Shown: positions 8,067 through 19,191, counted from the first letter of the stretch. The stretch is 64,000 nt of DNA from Neomegalonema sp. (GCF_028688855.1 NZ_JAQTXI010000005.1:1-64000), one strand, 5' to 3'. Numbers and translations are program-made. The notes: generated by a model from the sequence alone, not told the origin.

Positions 8067-9329
8067 ATGACCACGAAACCGACGGGCGACTCCAAGGGCG
8101 CGCTCTATTGCTCTTTCTGCGGCAAGAGCCAGCATGAGGTGCGCAAGCTCATCGCGGGCCCCACGGTCTTCATCTGCGACGAATGCGTCGAACTCTGCAT
8201 GGACATCATCCGCGAGGAGAACAAGACCTCGCTGGTGAAGCAGCGCGAGGGCGTGCCCACGCCCCAGGACATCGCGCAGGTGCTCGACGACTACGTCATC
8301 GGCCAGCGTCGCGCCAAGCGCGTGCTCGCGGTGGCGGTGCACAACCACTACAAGCGCCTCGCCAACGCCGCCAAGGCCGGCGACGTCGAGCTGGCGAAAT
8401 CCAACATCCTGCTGATCGGCCCGACCGGCAGCGGCAAGACCCTGCTCGCGCAGACCCTCGCCCGCATCCTGGACGTGCCCTTCACCATGGCTGACGCCAC
8501 CACCCTCACCGAGGCGGGCTATGTCGGCGAGGACGTCGAGAACATCATCCTGAAGCTGCTCCAGGCCGCCGACTACAATGTCGAGAAGGCCCAGCGCGGC
8601 ATCGTCTACATCGACGAGATCGACAAGATCAGCCGCAAGTCGGACAATCCCTCGATCACCCGCGACGTCTCGGGCGAGGGCGTCCAGCAGGCGCTGCTGA
8701 AGATCATGGAGGGCACGGTGGCCAGCGTTCCGCCTCAGGGCGGCCGCAAGCATCCGCAGCAGGAGTTCCTGCAGGTGGACACCACCAACATCCTCTTCAT
8801 CTGCGGCGGGGCCTTCGCGGGGCTGGAGCGGATCATCGCGCAGCGTCAGAAGGGCGCGGCCATCGGCTTCGGCGCCGACGTCCGGCCGCCCGACGACCGC
8901 CGCACGGGCGCCATCCTGCAGGATCTCGAATCCGAGGACCTTCTGAAATTCGGTCTCATTCCGGAATTCATCGGGCGTCTGCCGGTCACGGCGACGCTCG
9001 AGGATCTCGACGAGGACGCGCTGATCAAGATCCTCTCCGAGCCCAAGAACGCTCTGGTGAAGCAGTATCAGCGGCTCTTCGACATGGAGGGCGTGAAGCT
9101 CGCCTTCACCGAGGAGGCGCTGCGCGCCGTGGCCCGCAAGGCCATCGACCGCAAGACCGGCGCGCGCGGCCTGCGCTCGATCCTCGAGGACGTGCTGCTC
9201 GACACCATGTACGACGTGCCAGCCGCGCGGGGCCTGGAGAGCGTCACGGTCGGCGCCGAGGCCATCGAGGGCAAGGGCAAGCCGCTCATGAGCTACGCCA
9301 AGGACAAGGATACGGCCTCCGCCTCCTGA
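8067..9329 (+). CDS. clpX: Clp protease ATP-binding subunit ClpX
   Basis: ClpX is the AAA+ unfoldase that recognises degrons, including ssrA tags, and feeds ClpP. The 420-residue protein starts with a C4 zinc-binding domain (Cys15, Cys18, Cys37, Cys40). It continues with Walker A GPTGSGKT, Walker [10 protein letters not shown], the pore loop GYVGEDVE and a sensor-2 helix [11 protein letters not shown] strong GGGAGGA ribosome site precedes the ATG. An intrinsic terminator follows. Unlike in many relatives, lon and HU do not follow here but lie 7 kb away on the other strand. Confidence 0.97.
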   Translation: MTTKPTGDSKGALYCSFCGKSQHEVRKLIAGPTVFICDECVELCMDIIREENKTSLVKQREGVPTPQDIAQVLDDYVIGQRRAKRVLAVAVHNHYKRLANAAKAGDVELAKSNILLIGPTGSGKTLLAQTLARILDVPFTMADATTLTEAGYVGEDVENIILKLLQAADYNVEKAQRGIVYIDEIDKISRKSDNPSITRDVSGEGVQQALLKIMEGTVASVPPQGGRKHPQQEFLQVDTTNILFICGGAFAGLERIIAQRQKGAAIGFGADVRPPDDRRTGAILQDLESEDLLKFGLIPEFIGRLPVTATLEDLDEDALIKILSEPKNALVKQYQRLFDMEGVKLAFTEEALRAVARKAIDRKTGARGLRSILEDVLLDTMYDVPAARGLESVTVGAEAIEGKGKPLMSYAKDKDTASAS

Positions 9330-9367
9330 GGCGGCCGGAGGGTCCGGACCACCTGAAGAACATGAAA

Positions 9368-9394
9368 ACGCCGGATGCGAATCCGGCGTTTTTT
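9368..9394 (+). terminator. intrinsic terminator after clpX
   Basis: ACGCCGGAT, loop GCGA, ATCCGGCGT, then T6: a textbook Rho-independent terminator 38 bases after the clpX stop. Confidence 0.9.
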
Positions 9395-9452
9395 CCGTCT
9401 TCACGTCTCTGCGTCATGTCTTGAGGCGCGGGGGCGGAGAAGGAGTCCGGAC

Positions 9453-9857
9453 GTGATCGCGCAAGTCTTGCTGGCCGGGGGGACGCTGGGCCTTCTGGTC
9501 GTCTTCAGCTTTCGTTGCGCCCGGTTCGGTTCCGGAACGCGGAGGCGCCTCTTCTGGCTCGCCTTCTGCCTGGTGCTGGCTCTGGGGCTGGCGCAGAGCG
9601 ACGCGGCGCTGGTTCTGGCGCTTCTTCCCGGCCCTTTCGCCTTTCTGATCGGCAGGATCGACGCCCGCGGATGGCTGAGCCGCGCCGGGCGCCTGCTCCT
9701 CTGCGGACTGGTCGGCGGCGCAGGGAGCGCCCTGCTGATCTCCGCCTCTCCGCGCTTCGGGCTGTCGGAGGCCCTCTTCGCCGGCTGTCTCGGGGCGGGG
9801 ACGGTCTGGTTCGTGGCCTGGCTTGTGAAGACCCGGGTCGGCCCAGGCTACATCTGA
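9453..9857 (+). CDS. small hydrophobic membrane protein of unknown function
   Basis: The 134-residue product consists almost entirely of four or five hydrophobic helices (about residues 2-20, 33-47, 50-67, 80-98 and 105-124) joined by short Arg-rich loops. No family is recognised. GTG at 9453 is chosen because AAGGAG precedes it at good spacing; a longer in-frame start would lie inside the clpX terminator. It is followed 95 bases later by the methyltransferase gene in the same direction. Confidence 0.6.
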   Translation: MIAQVLLAGGTLGLLVVFSFRCARFGSGTRRRLFWLAFCLVLALGLAQSDAALVLALLPGPFAFLIGRIDARGWLSRAGRLLLCGLVGGAGSALLISASPRFGLSEALFAGCLGAGTVWFVAWLVKTRVGPGYI

Positions 9858-9952
9858 CGCAGGAGACGCAACCTCTTCGTCAGTTTTCGGCGCTATGAGG
9901 GAACCCATGGAGGGCCGGAGGCTTCCGCCCCTTGCGCAGGGAGTCGTCTTGC

Positions 9953-10627
9953 ATGGCCTATGGCAGCGGTTTGCCGCGCATCATGCCCAATCTCACGCAT
10001 CATTGCCGCCCCGGCCTCGCGGAGGCCGCGGTGGCGCGTCATCCGGCTCCGGCCGTGGTGCTCGACATGGGCGCGGGCGGACGCAAGATCGCGCCGCATG
10101 TGGTGGCGGTGGATTTCGTCGCCCTTCCGGGCACCGACGTCGTGTCGGACGTCTGCGCCACGCCCTTCCCCGATGATCACGCCGACTGCATCGTCGCCAC
10201 GGGGCTGATCGAGCATCTGGAGGACGACCTCGCCTTCCTGCGCGAGGCCCGGCGCATCCTCAGGCCGGGCGGCGAGATCCATGTGGAGATCCCCTTCCTC
10301 CAGCAATATCACGACGATCCCATCGACGTCCGCCGCTACACCGCCGACGGCCTCGCGCGGGTGATGCGCGCCCAGGGCTTCGAGCCTGTCGACAGCGGAT
10401 TCCACATCGGGCCGGGCGTGGCCATCGCCACCCTCAACGCCTATTACTGGGGGACCGTCTTCGAGGGCGAGAGCCGCGCTGCGAAGATCCTGTCCAACGG
10501 CGCCTTCTTTCTGGCCTCCGTCATCGGCTGGCCCCTGACGCGGCTCGACCGCTGGCTGATGCGCAAGCGCTCGGCGCATCGTCTGGCCTTCGGAGTCTAT
10601 TGCGTCGCCCGCAAGCCCCTCTCCTGA
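9953..10627 (+). CDS. class I SAM-dependent methyltransferase
   Basis: The 224-residue protein has motif I VVLDMGAGGRKIAPHVVAVDF, acidic motif II VSDVCATPFPDDHADCIVATGLIEHLEDD and the Methyltransf_11 post-motif RILRPGGEIHVEIPFLQQ. The target is unknown. The segment YHDDPIDVRRYTADGLARVM resembles small-molecule or sugar methyltransferases found near cell-envelope genes. ATG 9953 is preferred over TTG 9932 because AGGGAG sits nine bases upstream of it. The C-terminal hydrophobic stretch GAFFLASVIGWPLTRLDRWL may contact the membrane. Confidence 0.75.
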   Translation: MAYGSGLPRIMPNLTHHCRPGLAEAAVARHPAPAVVLDMGAGGRKIAPHVVAVDFVALPGTDVVSDVCATPFPDDHADCIVATGLIEHLEDDLAFLREARRILRPGGEIHVEIPFLQQYHDDPIDVRRYTADGLARVMRAQGFEPVDSGFHIGPGVAIATLNAYYWGTVFEGESRAAKILSNGAFFLASVIGWPLTRLDRWLMRKRSAHRLAFGVYCVARKPLS

Positions 10628-10636
10628 ACGGAGAAA

Positions 10637-10662
10637 GGGCGCCGGACAACCTCCCGACGCCC
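10637..10662 (-). terminator. terminator of tyrS, between convergent genes
   Basis: GGGCGcCGG (10637-10645) pairs with CCGaCGCCC (10654-10662). On the minus strand the stem is followed by TTTCTCC, so it fits the end of tyrS. Confidence 0.65.
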
Positions 10663-10671
10663 CTCCCGGGC

Positions 10672-11919
10672 TTACAGCGTCACGACCGCGTGGCGCTTCT
10701 TGCCCGCCGAGAGCTTCAGCGGACCCGCAGCCAGATCCGCCGCGCCGATCAGGCGGGTGGGATCGCTGGCGGGCTGGTCGTTCACGCGGGCGCCGCCCTC
10801 CGAGAAGAGCCGCCGCGCCTCCTTGCCGGAGGAGGCCAACCCCGCCCTCTGGAAGAGCTGAACCAGAGAGACCCCCGCCGCCGCCTCTTCGGCGTTCAGC
10901 GTCACGGCAGGCAGATCCGCCCCCAGCTCGCCCGCCTCGAAGGTCGCCTGAGCGGTGGCCTTGGCGGCTTCGGCGGCCTCGCGGCCATGGGCCAAGGTGG
11001 TCGCCTCGTCGGCGAGGATCTTCTTGGCCTCGTTGATCTCCGAGCCCCCGAGCGCCCCGAGCCGCGCGATCTCGTCGAGGGGAAGCTCGGTGTAGAGCTT
11101 CAGGAAGCGCTCGACGTCGGCGTCCGGGATGTTGCGCCAGAACTGCCAGAATTCGTAGGGCGAGAGCATGTCGGCGTTGATCCAGACCGCCCCGCCGAGG
11201 CTCTTGCCCATCTTGCGGCCGTCCGACATGGTCAGCAGCGGCGAGATGAGCGCATAGAGATCCGGAGTCCCCATGCGCCGCCCGAGGTCCACGCCCGTGA
11301 CGATGTTGCCCCACTGGTCGGAGCCCCCCATCTGGAGCCGCACGCCGTAACGGCGGTTGATCTCCACGAAGTCGTAGGACTGGAGCAGCATGTAGTTGAA
11401 TTCGAGGAAGCTGAAGGCCTGCTCGCGCTCCAGCCGCAGCTTCACGCTGTCCATCGCCAGCATGCGGTTGATCGAGAAATGACGCCCGTAATCGCGCAGG
11501 AAGTCGAGGTAGTTGATCCTGTCGAGCCATTCGGCGTTGTCGATCATGAGCGCGTCGGTGGGGCCCTCGCCGAAGGTCAGGTATTTCACGAAGACCTTGC
11601 GGATGCCCGCCTTGTTCTCCTCGATCTTCTCGGGAGTGAGCAGGGGGCGGGCTTCGTCGCGGCCCGTGGGGTCGCCGACGCGCGTCGTGCCGCCGCCCAT
11701 CAGCACGACGGGCTTGTGGCCGGTCTTCTGGAGCCAGCGCAGCATCATGATCTGCATCAGGCCGCCGACGTGAAGGCTGGTCGCCGTCGCGTCGAAGCCG
11801 ATATAGCCCGGAACGATCTGAGACTTCAGCAGCGCGTCGAGGCCCTCGTAATCGCTGCAATCCTGAATGAAGCCGCGGGCTGAAAGCTCCGCCAGAAACT
11901 CGCTCTTGAACCGGGACAT
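10672..11919 (-). CDS. tyrS: tyrosyl-tRNA synthetase
   Basis: TyrRS charges tRNA-Tyr. The 415-residue protein has the class I HIGH-like motif in [13 protein letters not shown]. It also has GGSDQWGNI for tyrosine and adenylate binding, the KMSKS loop as [11 protein letters not shown], and a C-terminal S4 RNA-binding domain ([16 protein letters not shown]). Length and domain order are normal for the TyrRS type 1 family. Confidence 0.96.
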   Translation of the reverse strand: MSRFKSEFLAELSARGFIQDCSDYEGLDALLKSQIVPGYIGFDATATSLHVGGLMQIMMLRWLQKTGHKPVVLMGGGTTRVGDPTGRDEARPLLTPEKIEENKAGIRKVFVKYLTFGEGPTDALMIDNAEWLDRINYLDFLRDYGRHFSINRMLAMDSVKLRLEREQAFSFLEFNYMLLQSYDFVEINRRYGVRLQMGGSDQWGNIVTGVDLGRRMGTPDLYALISPLLTMSDGRKMGKSLGGAVWINADMLSPYEFWQFWRNIPDADVERFLKLYTELPLDEIARLGALGGSEINEAKKILADEATTLAHGREAAEAAKATAQATFEAGELGADLPAVTLNAEEAAAGVSLVQLFQRAGLASSGKEARRLFSEGGARVNDQPASDPTRLIGAADLAAGPLKLSAGKKRHAVVTL

Positions 11920-11986
11920 GATGAAAGTCCTTAGGGATGGTCGGGAACAGCGGCTTATAGCCCCCCCCTTCCGCCCCTTACAAGCT

Positions 11987-12640
11987 TCACGCGAGATCGA
12001 GCCGCCGCAGGATCTCGCGCAGGCCCGCTTCGGGGCTGGTCAGGGCGTCGGGCGCCTCCCGCGCCGCCGGCGCCATCGAGGCCTGAGCCAGCGCGATGGT
12101 CGCGAAGCCTTCGGCGCGGGCTCCGTCCAGAGCCTCGCGGATCGCCGCCTGATAGGCCTCCGCCTCGCCCGCCCTGAAGCGCGCCCAGGCGCCGGGGATC
12201 AGCCGCAGCGGCGGCGGCGTCGCGCCGCGTTCGGCGGCCGCCTCGCGCAGACGGCGCCCCGTGGACCACAGCGTCCCCGGCGACGAGCAGAGCGCCAGAC
12301 CGGGGCCCGGCGCCGCCACGAGATCCCGAAGGAGAGCCGCCTCCGCCCCCTCCAGCGGAATCCGCAGCCGGGCCTGGGCGAAGGGGATGACGTCGCCCAG
12401 ACTGGAGCAGGTGAGCAGAAGCGCCCCGCAGCCGGGCGCGAAGGCTCCGAGCGCCTGGGCGGTCTTCGCCGTGACGAGCAGACGCGCCGGTCCATCCTCG
12501 CCCGCGGCCTCGATCTCGGCGAGCAGATCGGGACGGATCATGTGCCGCAGGCTCCCCGGCGCCAGGCCGAGGCGTCCGGCGGCCTCCTCGAAGAGGGGCA
12601 CGTTGCTGGCGGCGCTGTGCAGACAGCCGATGGCGATCAA
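11987..12640 (-). CDS. Asp/Glu racemase-like protein
   Basis: The 217-residue product begins [20 protein letters not shown] and carries [15 protein letters not shown], resembling the first catalytic Cys loop of the Asp/Glu/hydantoin racemase superfamily (Cys78 here). The second half has ALAQASMAP where racemases usually carry the second Cys, so it may be a single-Cys lyase-like member or inactive as a racemase. The likely start is TTG 12640, with GGGAGG at correct spacing; no ATG fits. It follows the DUF697-like gene on the same strand by 41 bases. The family assignment is tentative. Confidence 0.5.
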   Translation of the reverse strand: MIAIGCLHSAASNVPLFEEAAGRLGLAPGSLRHMIRPDLLAEIEAAGEDGPARLLVTAKTAQALGAFAPGCGALLLTCSSLGDVIPFAQARLRIPLEGAEAALLRDLVAAPGPGLALCSSPGTLWSTGRRLREAAAERGATPPPLRLIPGAWARFRAGEAEAYQAAIREALDGARAEGFATIALAQASMAPAAREAPDALTSPEAGLREILRRLDLA

Positions 12641-12681
12641 GCGGGAGCCTCCCGGAGGCGCGAGGATGGAGCGGACAGGCT

Positions 12682-13191
12682 TCAGCTGCGGTCGACGTCG
12701 GCCAGTTCGCCCTCGATGATCACCGAGCCGGGGCCGAAGAGCCGGATCTGCTCGACCGCCCGCGCGGCGGCGTAGCATTCCTCGACATGCTTGTTGAGGA
12801 TCCAGGTCATCACGCGATAGCTGATCGCGGCGGCGGCGGCCTGTCCGAGGACGGGCGCGAAGCGCGCCGCCTGCCGCACGCCGAGCGCGCGCGCCAGAAG
12901 CAGGGCGATCATCTTGCGCGTGACCGCCCGCGCGATGAAGCTGTTGGAGAAGCCCTTGATGGTGCCGTAGAGCGCGACGCGCTCGGCTTCCTCGAGCTGT
13001 TCGATCTGCTCGGGGGCGAGGCCGAACTCCCGCGAGATCTGCGGCAGGGCGTTCATGAGCATGGCCATGTCGGCGGCCACGTCCACGCCCGGCAGAGGCG
13101 CGGCGGCCAGAATCGCCGAGGTCGCGGCGCGCCGCCGGATCATGGCGCGGCATTCGTGGCGAATCGCTTCGATCTCTTCGACTCTGGGCAT
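12682..13191 (-). CDS. DUF697-like small helical protein
   Basis: The 169-residue protein has two features recalling the DUF697/EcsC-like group of membrane-associated proteins. One is the segment APLPGVDVAADMAMLMNALPQISREFGL. The other is the helical region GTIKGFSNSFIARAVTRKMIALLLARALG followed by VLGQAAAAAISYRVMTWILNKHVEECY. The function is unknown. A larger DUF697 protein is encoded at 54421-55731. It probably forms a transcript with the racemase-like gene. Confidence 0.55.
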   Translation of the reverse strand: MPRVEEIEAIRHECRAMIRRRAATSAILAAAPLPGVDVAADMAMLMNALPQISREFGLAPEQIEQLEEAERVALYGTIKGFSNSFIARAVTRKMIALLLARALGVRQAARFAPVLGQAAAAAISYRVMTWILNKHVEECYAAARAVEQIRLFGPGSVIIEGELADVDRS

Positions 13192-13397
13192 GCGCGGCGC
13201 TCCCTTTCAGGGCGTTCCGCGGCGCGGAGGTTCGCCCGCGGATGGAGTTCGGCTCGGATTTCGATATGGCTCCGGGCCGCTCCGCCTGCAAGAGCATGCG
13301 GATCTTTCTGAATATTCTGTAAATAAACCTCGCCTTGATTTCCGCTTTGCGCGATCCTGCGTATAAGGCTCTTGGCGAAAGCGGCGGGAGGATTTAC

Positions 13398-13411
13398 TCT
13401 CGCTTGCGAGA
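13398..13411. promoter_or_regulatory. palindrome upstream of the proline-rich repeat gene
   Basis: TCTCGC-TT-GCGAGA is a perfect dyad in an unusually AT-rich 290-base gap (13192-13483), about 73 bases before the start codon. It could be an operator or a leader hairpin. Confidence 0.35.
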
Positions 13412-13483
13412 AAGATCAGAAACTTCGCAGGGATTGTTGAACCGATCCCGCAGAAAGAGCCATCAAGCGAGGAGGGCGACTCA

Positions 13484-14422
13484 ATGGGAAGGTTCCTCAA
13501 AGTCCTTGGCGTATGCCTGATGGCGGGAGCCTCCGCAGGCTGCGCCGCAGGGGTCAACGCCGATTGGGGCGGAAGGCTGGCGGGCGGCGGCCCTGGCGTC
13601 AGCGCGGGACTGGGCGGCCACATCAAGGTCGTGGACGTTCCTTATCAGGGCTCTCATGGATGGCGCGGCGGCCATGGCGGCGGACCCGTCTACAATCCCG
13701 CGCCTCTCTACTCCGGGCCGAGCTACTCCGCGCCGAGCTACTCCACGCCGGGCGTCAGCCTCGGGCCGATCGTGAGCGCGCCGCCGGTCTACAGCCCTGC
13801 GCCGAGCTACTCCGGGCCAAGCTACTCCACGCCGAGCGTCAGCCTCGGGCCGGTCTACGCCCCGAGCCCGAGCTATCTGCCCTCCAGCTATCCGACCACG
13901 AGCTACGCGCCGCCTCTGGTGGCGCCTCCGCCCTACGCGCAGGTGGTCCGGCCGCCGCCGGAGGTGCGGTACGAGCCCCCCGAGATCCAGGTGATCAAGC
14001 CGCCGCCCATCGTGAAATACGCGCCGCCCGACGTCCAGGTGATCAAGCCGCCGCCGGTGGTGCAATATGCTCCGCCCGAGGTGCAGGTCATCAAGCCGCC
14101 GCCCATCGTCAAGCATGAGCCGCCCGACGTCCAGGTGGTCCAGGCGCCGCCCATCGTGAAATACGCGCCGCCCGAGGTGCAGGTGGTGAGGCCGCCGCCC
14201 ATCGTGAAATACGCCCCGCCCGAGGTGAAGGTCGTCCAGGCGCCGCCGGTGGTGAAATACGTCCAGCCCGCGAGCGCGCCCTGCTGCGCGCCTCCGCCTC
14301 CTCCGCTCTGCTGCGCGCCGCCTCCGCCGCCGACCCCCCTCTGCTGCGACAGGCCCGCTTGGGGCGGAGGCTATGGCGGACAGCCCTGGGCGCCGCGCCG
14401 TCCGACGGAATGGCTCGACTGA
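13484..14422 (+). CDS. secreted proline-rich 16-residue-repeat protein
   Basis: The 312-residue product has a signal sequence (MGRFLKVLGVCLMAGASAGC). The Cys at 20 resembles a lipobox, but the -3 residue is Ser, so lipidation is uncertain. Residues about 30-150 are Gly, Tyr, Ser and Pro rich (PSYSxPSYSTP). Residues about 155-262 contain six tandem 16-residue units of the type PPPIVKYAPPEVQVIK. The tail carries three Cys-Cys pairs between proline runs (PCCAP, LCCAP, LCCDR). No family is recognised. It looks like an extended envelope or surface linker, possibly disulfide-linked. GGAGG precedes the ATG. Confidence 0.75.
   Translation: MGRFLKVLGVCLMAGASAGCAAGVNADWGGRLAGGGPGVSAGLGGHIKVVDVPYQGSHGWRGGHGGGPVYNPAPLYSGPSYSAPSYSTPGVSLGPIVSAPPVYSPAPSYSGPSYSTPSVSLGPVYAPSPSYLPSSYPTTSYAPPLVAPPPYAQVVRPPPEVRYEPPEIQVIKPPPIVKYAPPDVQVIKPPPVVQYAPPEVQVIKPPPIVKHEPPDVQVVQAPPIVKYAPPEVQVVRPPPIVKYAPPEVKVVQAPPVVKYVQPASAPCCAPPPPPLCCAPPPPPTPLCCDRPAWGGGYGGQPWAPRRPTEWLD
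13949..14260 (+). repeat. in-gene 48-bp tandem repeats encoding 16-residue units
   Basis: About six 48-base units encode PPPxVxYxPPxVQVxx. Codon choices differ slightly between copies, so the copies have drifted but remain in frame. Confidence 0.8.
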
Positions 14423-14461
14423 CGCGAGCCGCCCCAGGCGGAACGCCGGAAACCATGAAAG

Positions 14462-14490
14462 ACGCCGCCGGAGGCTTCTCCGGCGGCGTT
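14462..14490 (+). terminator. terminator of the proline-rich repeat gene
   Basis: ACGCCGCCGGAG, loop GCTT, CTCCGGCGGCGT, followed by TTCGCTTT: a perfect 12-pair stem 40 bases after the stop. Confidence 0.8.
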
Positions 14491-14591
14491 TCGCTTTGGG
14501 GGCGGCTCAGGGGCCCGGCCTGGCGACTCGCGCGCAGGAGGGCCTGAAGAGAGGCCGTCAGGCTTTCGGGAAGGGGCTCTGGCGGCGTCCC

Positions 14592-15536
14592 TCACTCGCC
14601 TTCGGCGGCGAGGAAGCGTTCGGCCTCCAGAGCGGCCATGCAGCCCATGCCCGCCGAAGTCACGGCCTGACGATAGACGTGGTCCGTGACGTCGCCCGCC
14701 GCGAAGACGCCCGGAACCGAGGTTGCGGTGGAGAAGGGCTTGACCACCACATAGCCGCCCAGATGGGTTTCGAGCTGCCCCTCGACGAGCTGCGAGGCGG
14801 GGGCGTGGCCGATGGCGACGAAGGCGCCCTGCACGGCGATTTCGCGCGTCTCTCCGGTCTTCGCGTGGCGGAGCTCCAGTCCGGTCACGCCCTGTTCGCC
14901 GGGCTCGCCGAGGATCCCGGCGACTTCATGATCCCAGATCACCTCGACCCTGGGGTTCTTGAACAGGCGGTCCTGCATGATCTTTTCGGCGCGCAGGGAA
15001 TCGCGGCGATGGATGAGCGTCACCTTCCGGGCGAAGCGGGTCAGGAAGAGCGCCTCCTCGACGGCGGTGTTGCCGCCGCCGATCACCGCGACCTCCTTGT
15101 CGCGGAAGAAGAAGCCGTCGCAGGTGGCGCAGGCCGAGACTCCGAAGCCCTTGAGTTTCTCCTCGGAGGGCAGGCCCAGCCAGCGCGCCTGGGCGCCCGT
15201 CGCGAGGATCACCGTCTCGGCGCGATAGACCGCGCCGGAATCGCAGACCGCCGCGAAGGGGCGCTGCGAGAGATCCAGCGAGGTGACCACGTCGTATTCG
15301 ATCTTCGCGCCCATTTCGGCGGCGTGGGCGGACATGCGCTCCATGAGGGCGGGGCCTTCGACGCGGGCGTCTCCGGGCCAGTTCTCGACGTCGCTGGTGA
15401 TGGTGAGCTGTCCGCCCGGCTGCATCCCGGCGATCAGCACCGGCTCCAGCATGGCGCGGGCGGCGTAGACGGCGGCGGTGTAGCCGGCCGGACCCGATCC
15501 GACGATCAGGGTTTTCACGGCGATGGGCGAGGACAT
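14592..15536 (-). CDS. trxB: thioredoxin-disulfide reductase
   Basis: TrxB is the NADPH- and FAD-dependent reductase of thioredoxin. The 314-residue low-molecular-weight form has the FAD site IVGSGPAGYTAAVYAARA, the redox pair Cys136-Ala-Thr-Cys139 in SACATCDGFF, and the NADPH site VAIGGGNTAVEEALF (written VIGGGNTAVE). The C-terminal FAD motif is VFAAGDVTDHVYRQ. The product would support thioredoxin-dependent enzymes such as the MsrA encoded at 57836-58492. Confidence 0.96.
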   Translation of the reverse strand: MSSPIAVKTLIVGSGPAGYTAAVYAARAMLEPVLIAGMQPGGQLTITSDVENWPGDARVEGPALMERMSAHAAEMGAKIEYDVVTSLDLSQRPFAAVCDSGAVYRAETVILATGAQARWLGLPSEEKLKGFGVSACATCDGFFFRDKEVAVIGGGNTAVEEALFLTRFARKVTLIHRRDSLRAEKIMQDRLFKNPRVEVIWDHEVAGILGEPGEQGVTGLELRHAKTGETREIAVQGAFVAIGHAPASQLVEGQLETHLGGYVVVKPFSTATSVPGVFAAGDVTDHVYRQAVTSAGMGCMAALEAERFLAAEGE

Positions 15537-15680
15537 GGAGATTTCCCGATCAAGGCGCGCTCCGGGCTTGCGGCTCCGGGAGGGCGCGGGACGTCAAGGC
15601 GAGGATGTCGCCTGATCATATATGGGGGGCGCGGCGGCGCTCAAGCGGGAAGCGCGGCGGCCTCCTGCGGCGCGGGGAGA

Positions 15681-15755
15681 TGGTGGGCGGTGAGGGGATC
15701 GAACCCCCGACCCTCTCGGTGTAAGCGAGACGCTCTTCCGCTGAGCTAACCGCCC
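15681..15755 (-). tRNA. tRNA-Val (anticodon TAC)
   Basis: The acceptor GGGCGGT pairs with ACCGCCC, followed by A and an encoded CCA. The D-arm is TTAGCTCAGCGGAAGAG. The anticodon loop is CTTACAC (anticodon TAC), and the T-arm reads GGGGTTCGATCCCC-like. It lies downstream of HU, the usual lon-HU-tRNA-Val order. Confidence 0.95.
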
Positions 15756-15798
15756 TCCTGAGCCCCTCCGATCCGGGCGGATCATCCGTGAGGGCTCC

Positions 15799-15826
15799 CT
15801 GTCCTGATCGGCCTGTCCTGATCGGC
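15799..15826. repeat. 14-bp tandem duplication
   Basis: CTGTCCTGATCGGC occurs twice in immediate succession in the gap between tRNA-Val and HU. It is a small local duplication of no evident function. Confidence 0.6.
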
Positions 15827-15944
15827 CGCGCGGCCTGCGCGGCCGCCGCGCCAGGGGCGCAGCCGAGGCCTTCCCGCATCAGCCGGGAGGCTTGCGCTCC
15901 TGAAGCGGCGCGTCGGTCCGCGCGGGCGCTCCGCCCGCAACGAA

Positions 15945-15970
15945 GCCGCCGCAGAGGGCTCTGCGGCGGC
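15945..15970 (-). terminator. terminator of the HU gene
   Basis: GCCGCCGCAGAG (15945-15956) and its exact complement (15959-15970) form a 12-pair stem. The minus strand continues TTCGTT. It is 24 bases after the HU stop. Confidence 0.7.
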
Positions 15971-15993
15971 CTCTGGCCGCGTCGGCGCGGGTC

Positions 15994-16269
15994 TCAGGCG
16001 TTGAGCGAATCCTTGAGGCTCTTGCCGGGCTTGAAGCGGGCCTGTTTCGAGGCCTTGATCTCGATGGTCTCGCCCGTGGAGGGATTGCGGCCCGAACTGG
16101 CGGCCCGCTCGGCGACGACGAAGGAGCCGAAGCCCAGCAAGCGGACTTCCTCTCCCTTCTGGAGCGCCTCGGAGATGAGGGCGAGGGTCGCGTCCAGGAC
16201 CTCGGCGGCTTGCGCGTTCGTGACGCCGGCGCGCTCGGCGACTCCGGCGACGAGTTCTTTCTTGTTCAC
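15994..16269 (-). CDS. HU family DNA-binding protein
   Basis: HU is the abundant histone-like nucleoid protein that bends DNA. The 91-residue product begins MNKKELVAGVAERAGVTNAQA. It carries the core LLGFGSFVVAERAASSGRNPSTGETIEI, including the RNP tip of the DNA-clasping arms, and ends ARFKPGKSLKDSLN. The location immediately downstream of lon points to HU-beta (hupB type) rather than IHF. Confidence 0.95.
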   Translation of the reverse strand: MNKKELVAGVAERAGVTNAQAAEVLDATLALISEALQKGEEVRLLGFGSFVVAERAASSGRNPSTGETIEIKASKQARFKPGKSLKDSLNA

Positions 16270-16330
16270 GCTTTCAGGCCTCTTGCTGATGCAAACGACG
16301 AATATGGTAACGAATCGAGCTTGAAGGTCA

Positions 16331-16358
16331 AAGCAAAAGCGGCCCCGAAGGGCCGCTT
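16331..16358 (-). terminator. intrinsic terminator of lon
   Basis: AAGCGGCCC and GGGCCGCTT form a nine-pair stem; on the minus strand the loop is TTCG and the stem runs into TTTTGCTTT. It separates lon from HU. Confidence 0.85.
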
Positions 16359-16377
16359 CACGTCTTTTGAGCGAGGT

Positions 16378-18807
<2,430 letters not shown>

Positions 18808-18882
18808 GTCTTTTCCTGATGGGCGAACCGGCGTGGCCCCAGGATTGGCGGCCGCAGCGGCTCCCGCGATGCGATGTCGTCA

Positions 18883-18912
18883 TAAATGGCTTGGCCCGAG
18901 GGGATTTTCAAG
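18883..18912 (-). promoter_or_regulatory. sigma-32 (RpoH) promoter of lon
   Basis: On the minus strand CTTGAAA (18906-18912) is a perfect heat-shock -35. Fourteen bases later AGCCATTTA matches seven of nine positions of CCCCATNTA. The leader before lon would be about 70 nt. Confidence 0.65.
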
Positions 18913-19140
18913 CGGGCAGGGGAAGCCCCCCGCAAGAAGCCTCCGGCGGCCCGGGAAGGGCGTCCAGGCCCCGGCGCGGCCCTCCCTAGAGGCTGGCGAC
19001 GATGCTGGCGGCGCTTCCGGCGTGTCCGGCGATTCCGGCGCGCGGCAGGATCCTGTCAATCTTTTCGGGAGAGGATTCCGCAGGGGATCTTCAGGCGGGG
19101 GTCTTCAGGGGGATCTTCGGGCGAAAACCGGCTCCGGAAG

Positions 19141-19159
19141 TCATGAACGATGTTCATGA
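19141..19159 (+). promoter_or_regulatory. 19-bp palindromic operator of the ygiB-like operon
   Basis: TCATGAAC-GAT-GTTCATGA has perfect 8-base arms and abuts the -35 element of the ygiB-like promoter. The regulator is unknown; the position fits either an activator or a repressor. Confidence 0.55.
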
Positions 19160-19162
19160 TCC

Positions 19163-19191
19163 TTGAGTCCGGCGCGCGGATCGCCTATATC
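19163..19191 (+). promoter_or_regulatory. predicted promoter of the ygiB-ygiC-like operon
   Basis: TTGAGT (19163-19168) and TATATC (19186-19191) are exactly 17 bases apart, giving a leader of about 53 nt before the ATG at 19252. Confidence 0.6.

Noticed and set aside
15799..15826. 14-bp tandem duplication as an attachment site
   Set aside because: Although near tRNA-Val, it does not match the tRNA 3' end and no integrase or second copy is present.
19141..19159. LexA-like site in the ygiB-like operator (GAAC-N3-GTTC)
   Set aside because: Alphaproteobacterial LexA sites are GTTC-N7-GTTC; the spacing and orientation here do not fit.
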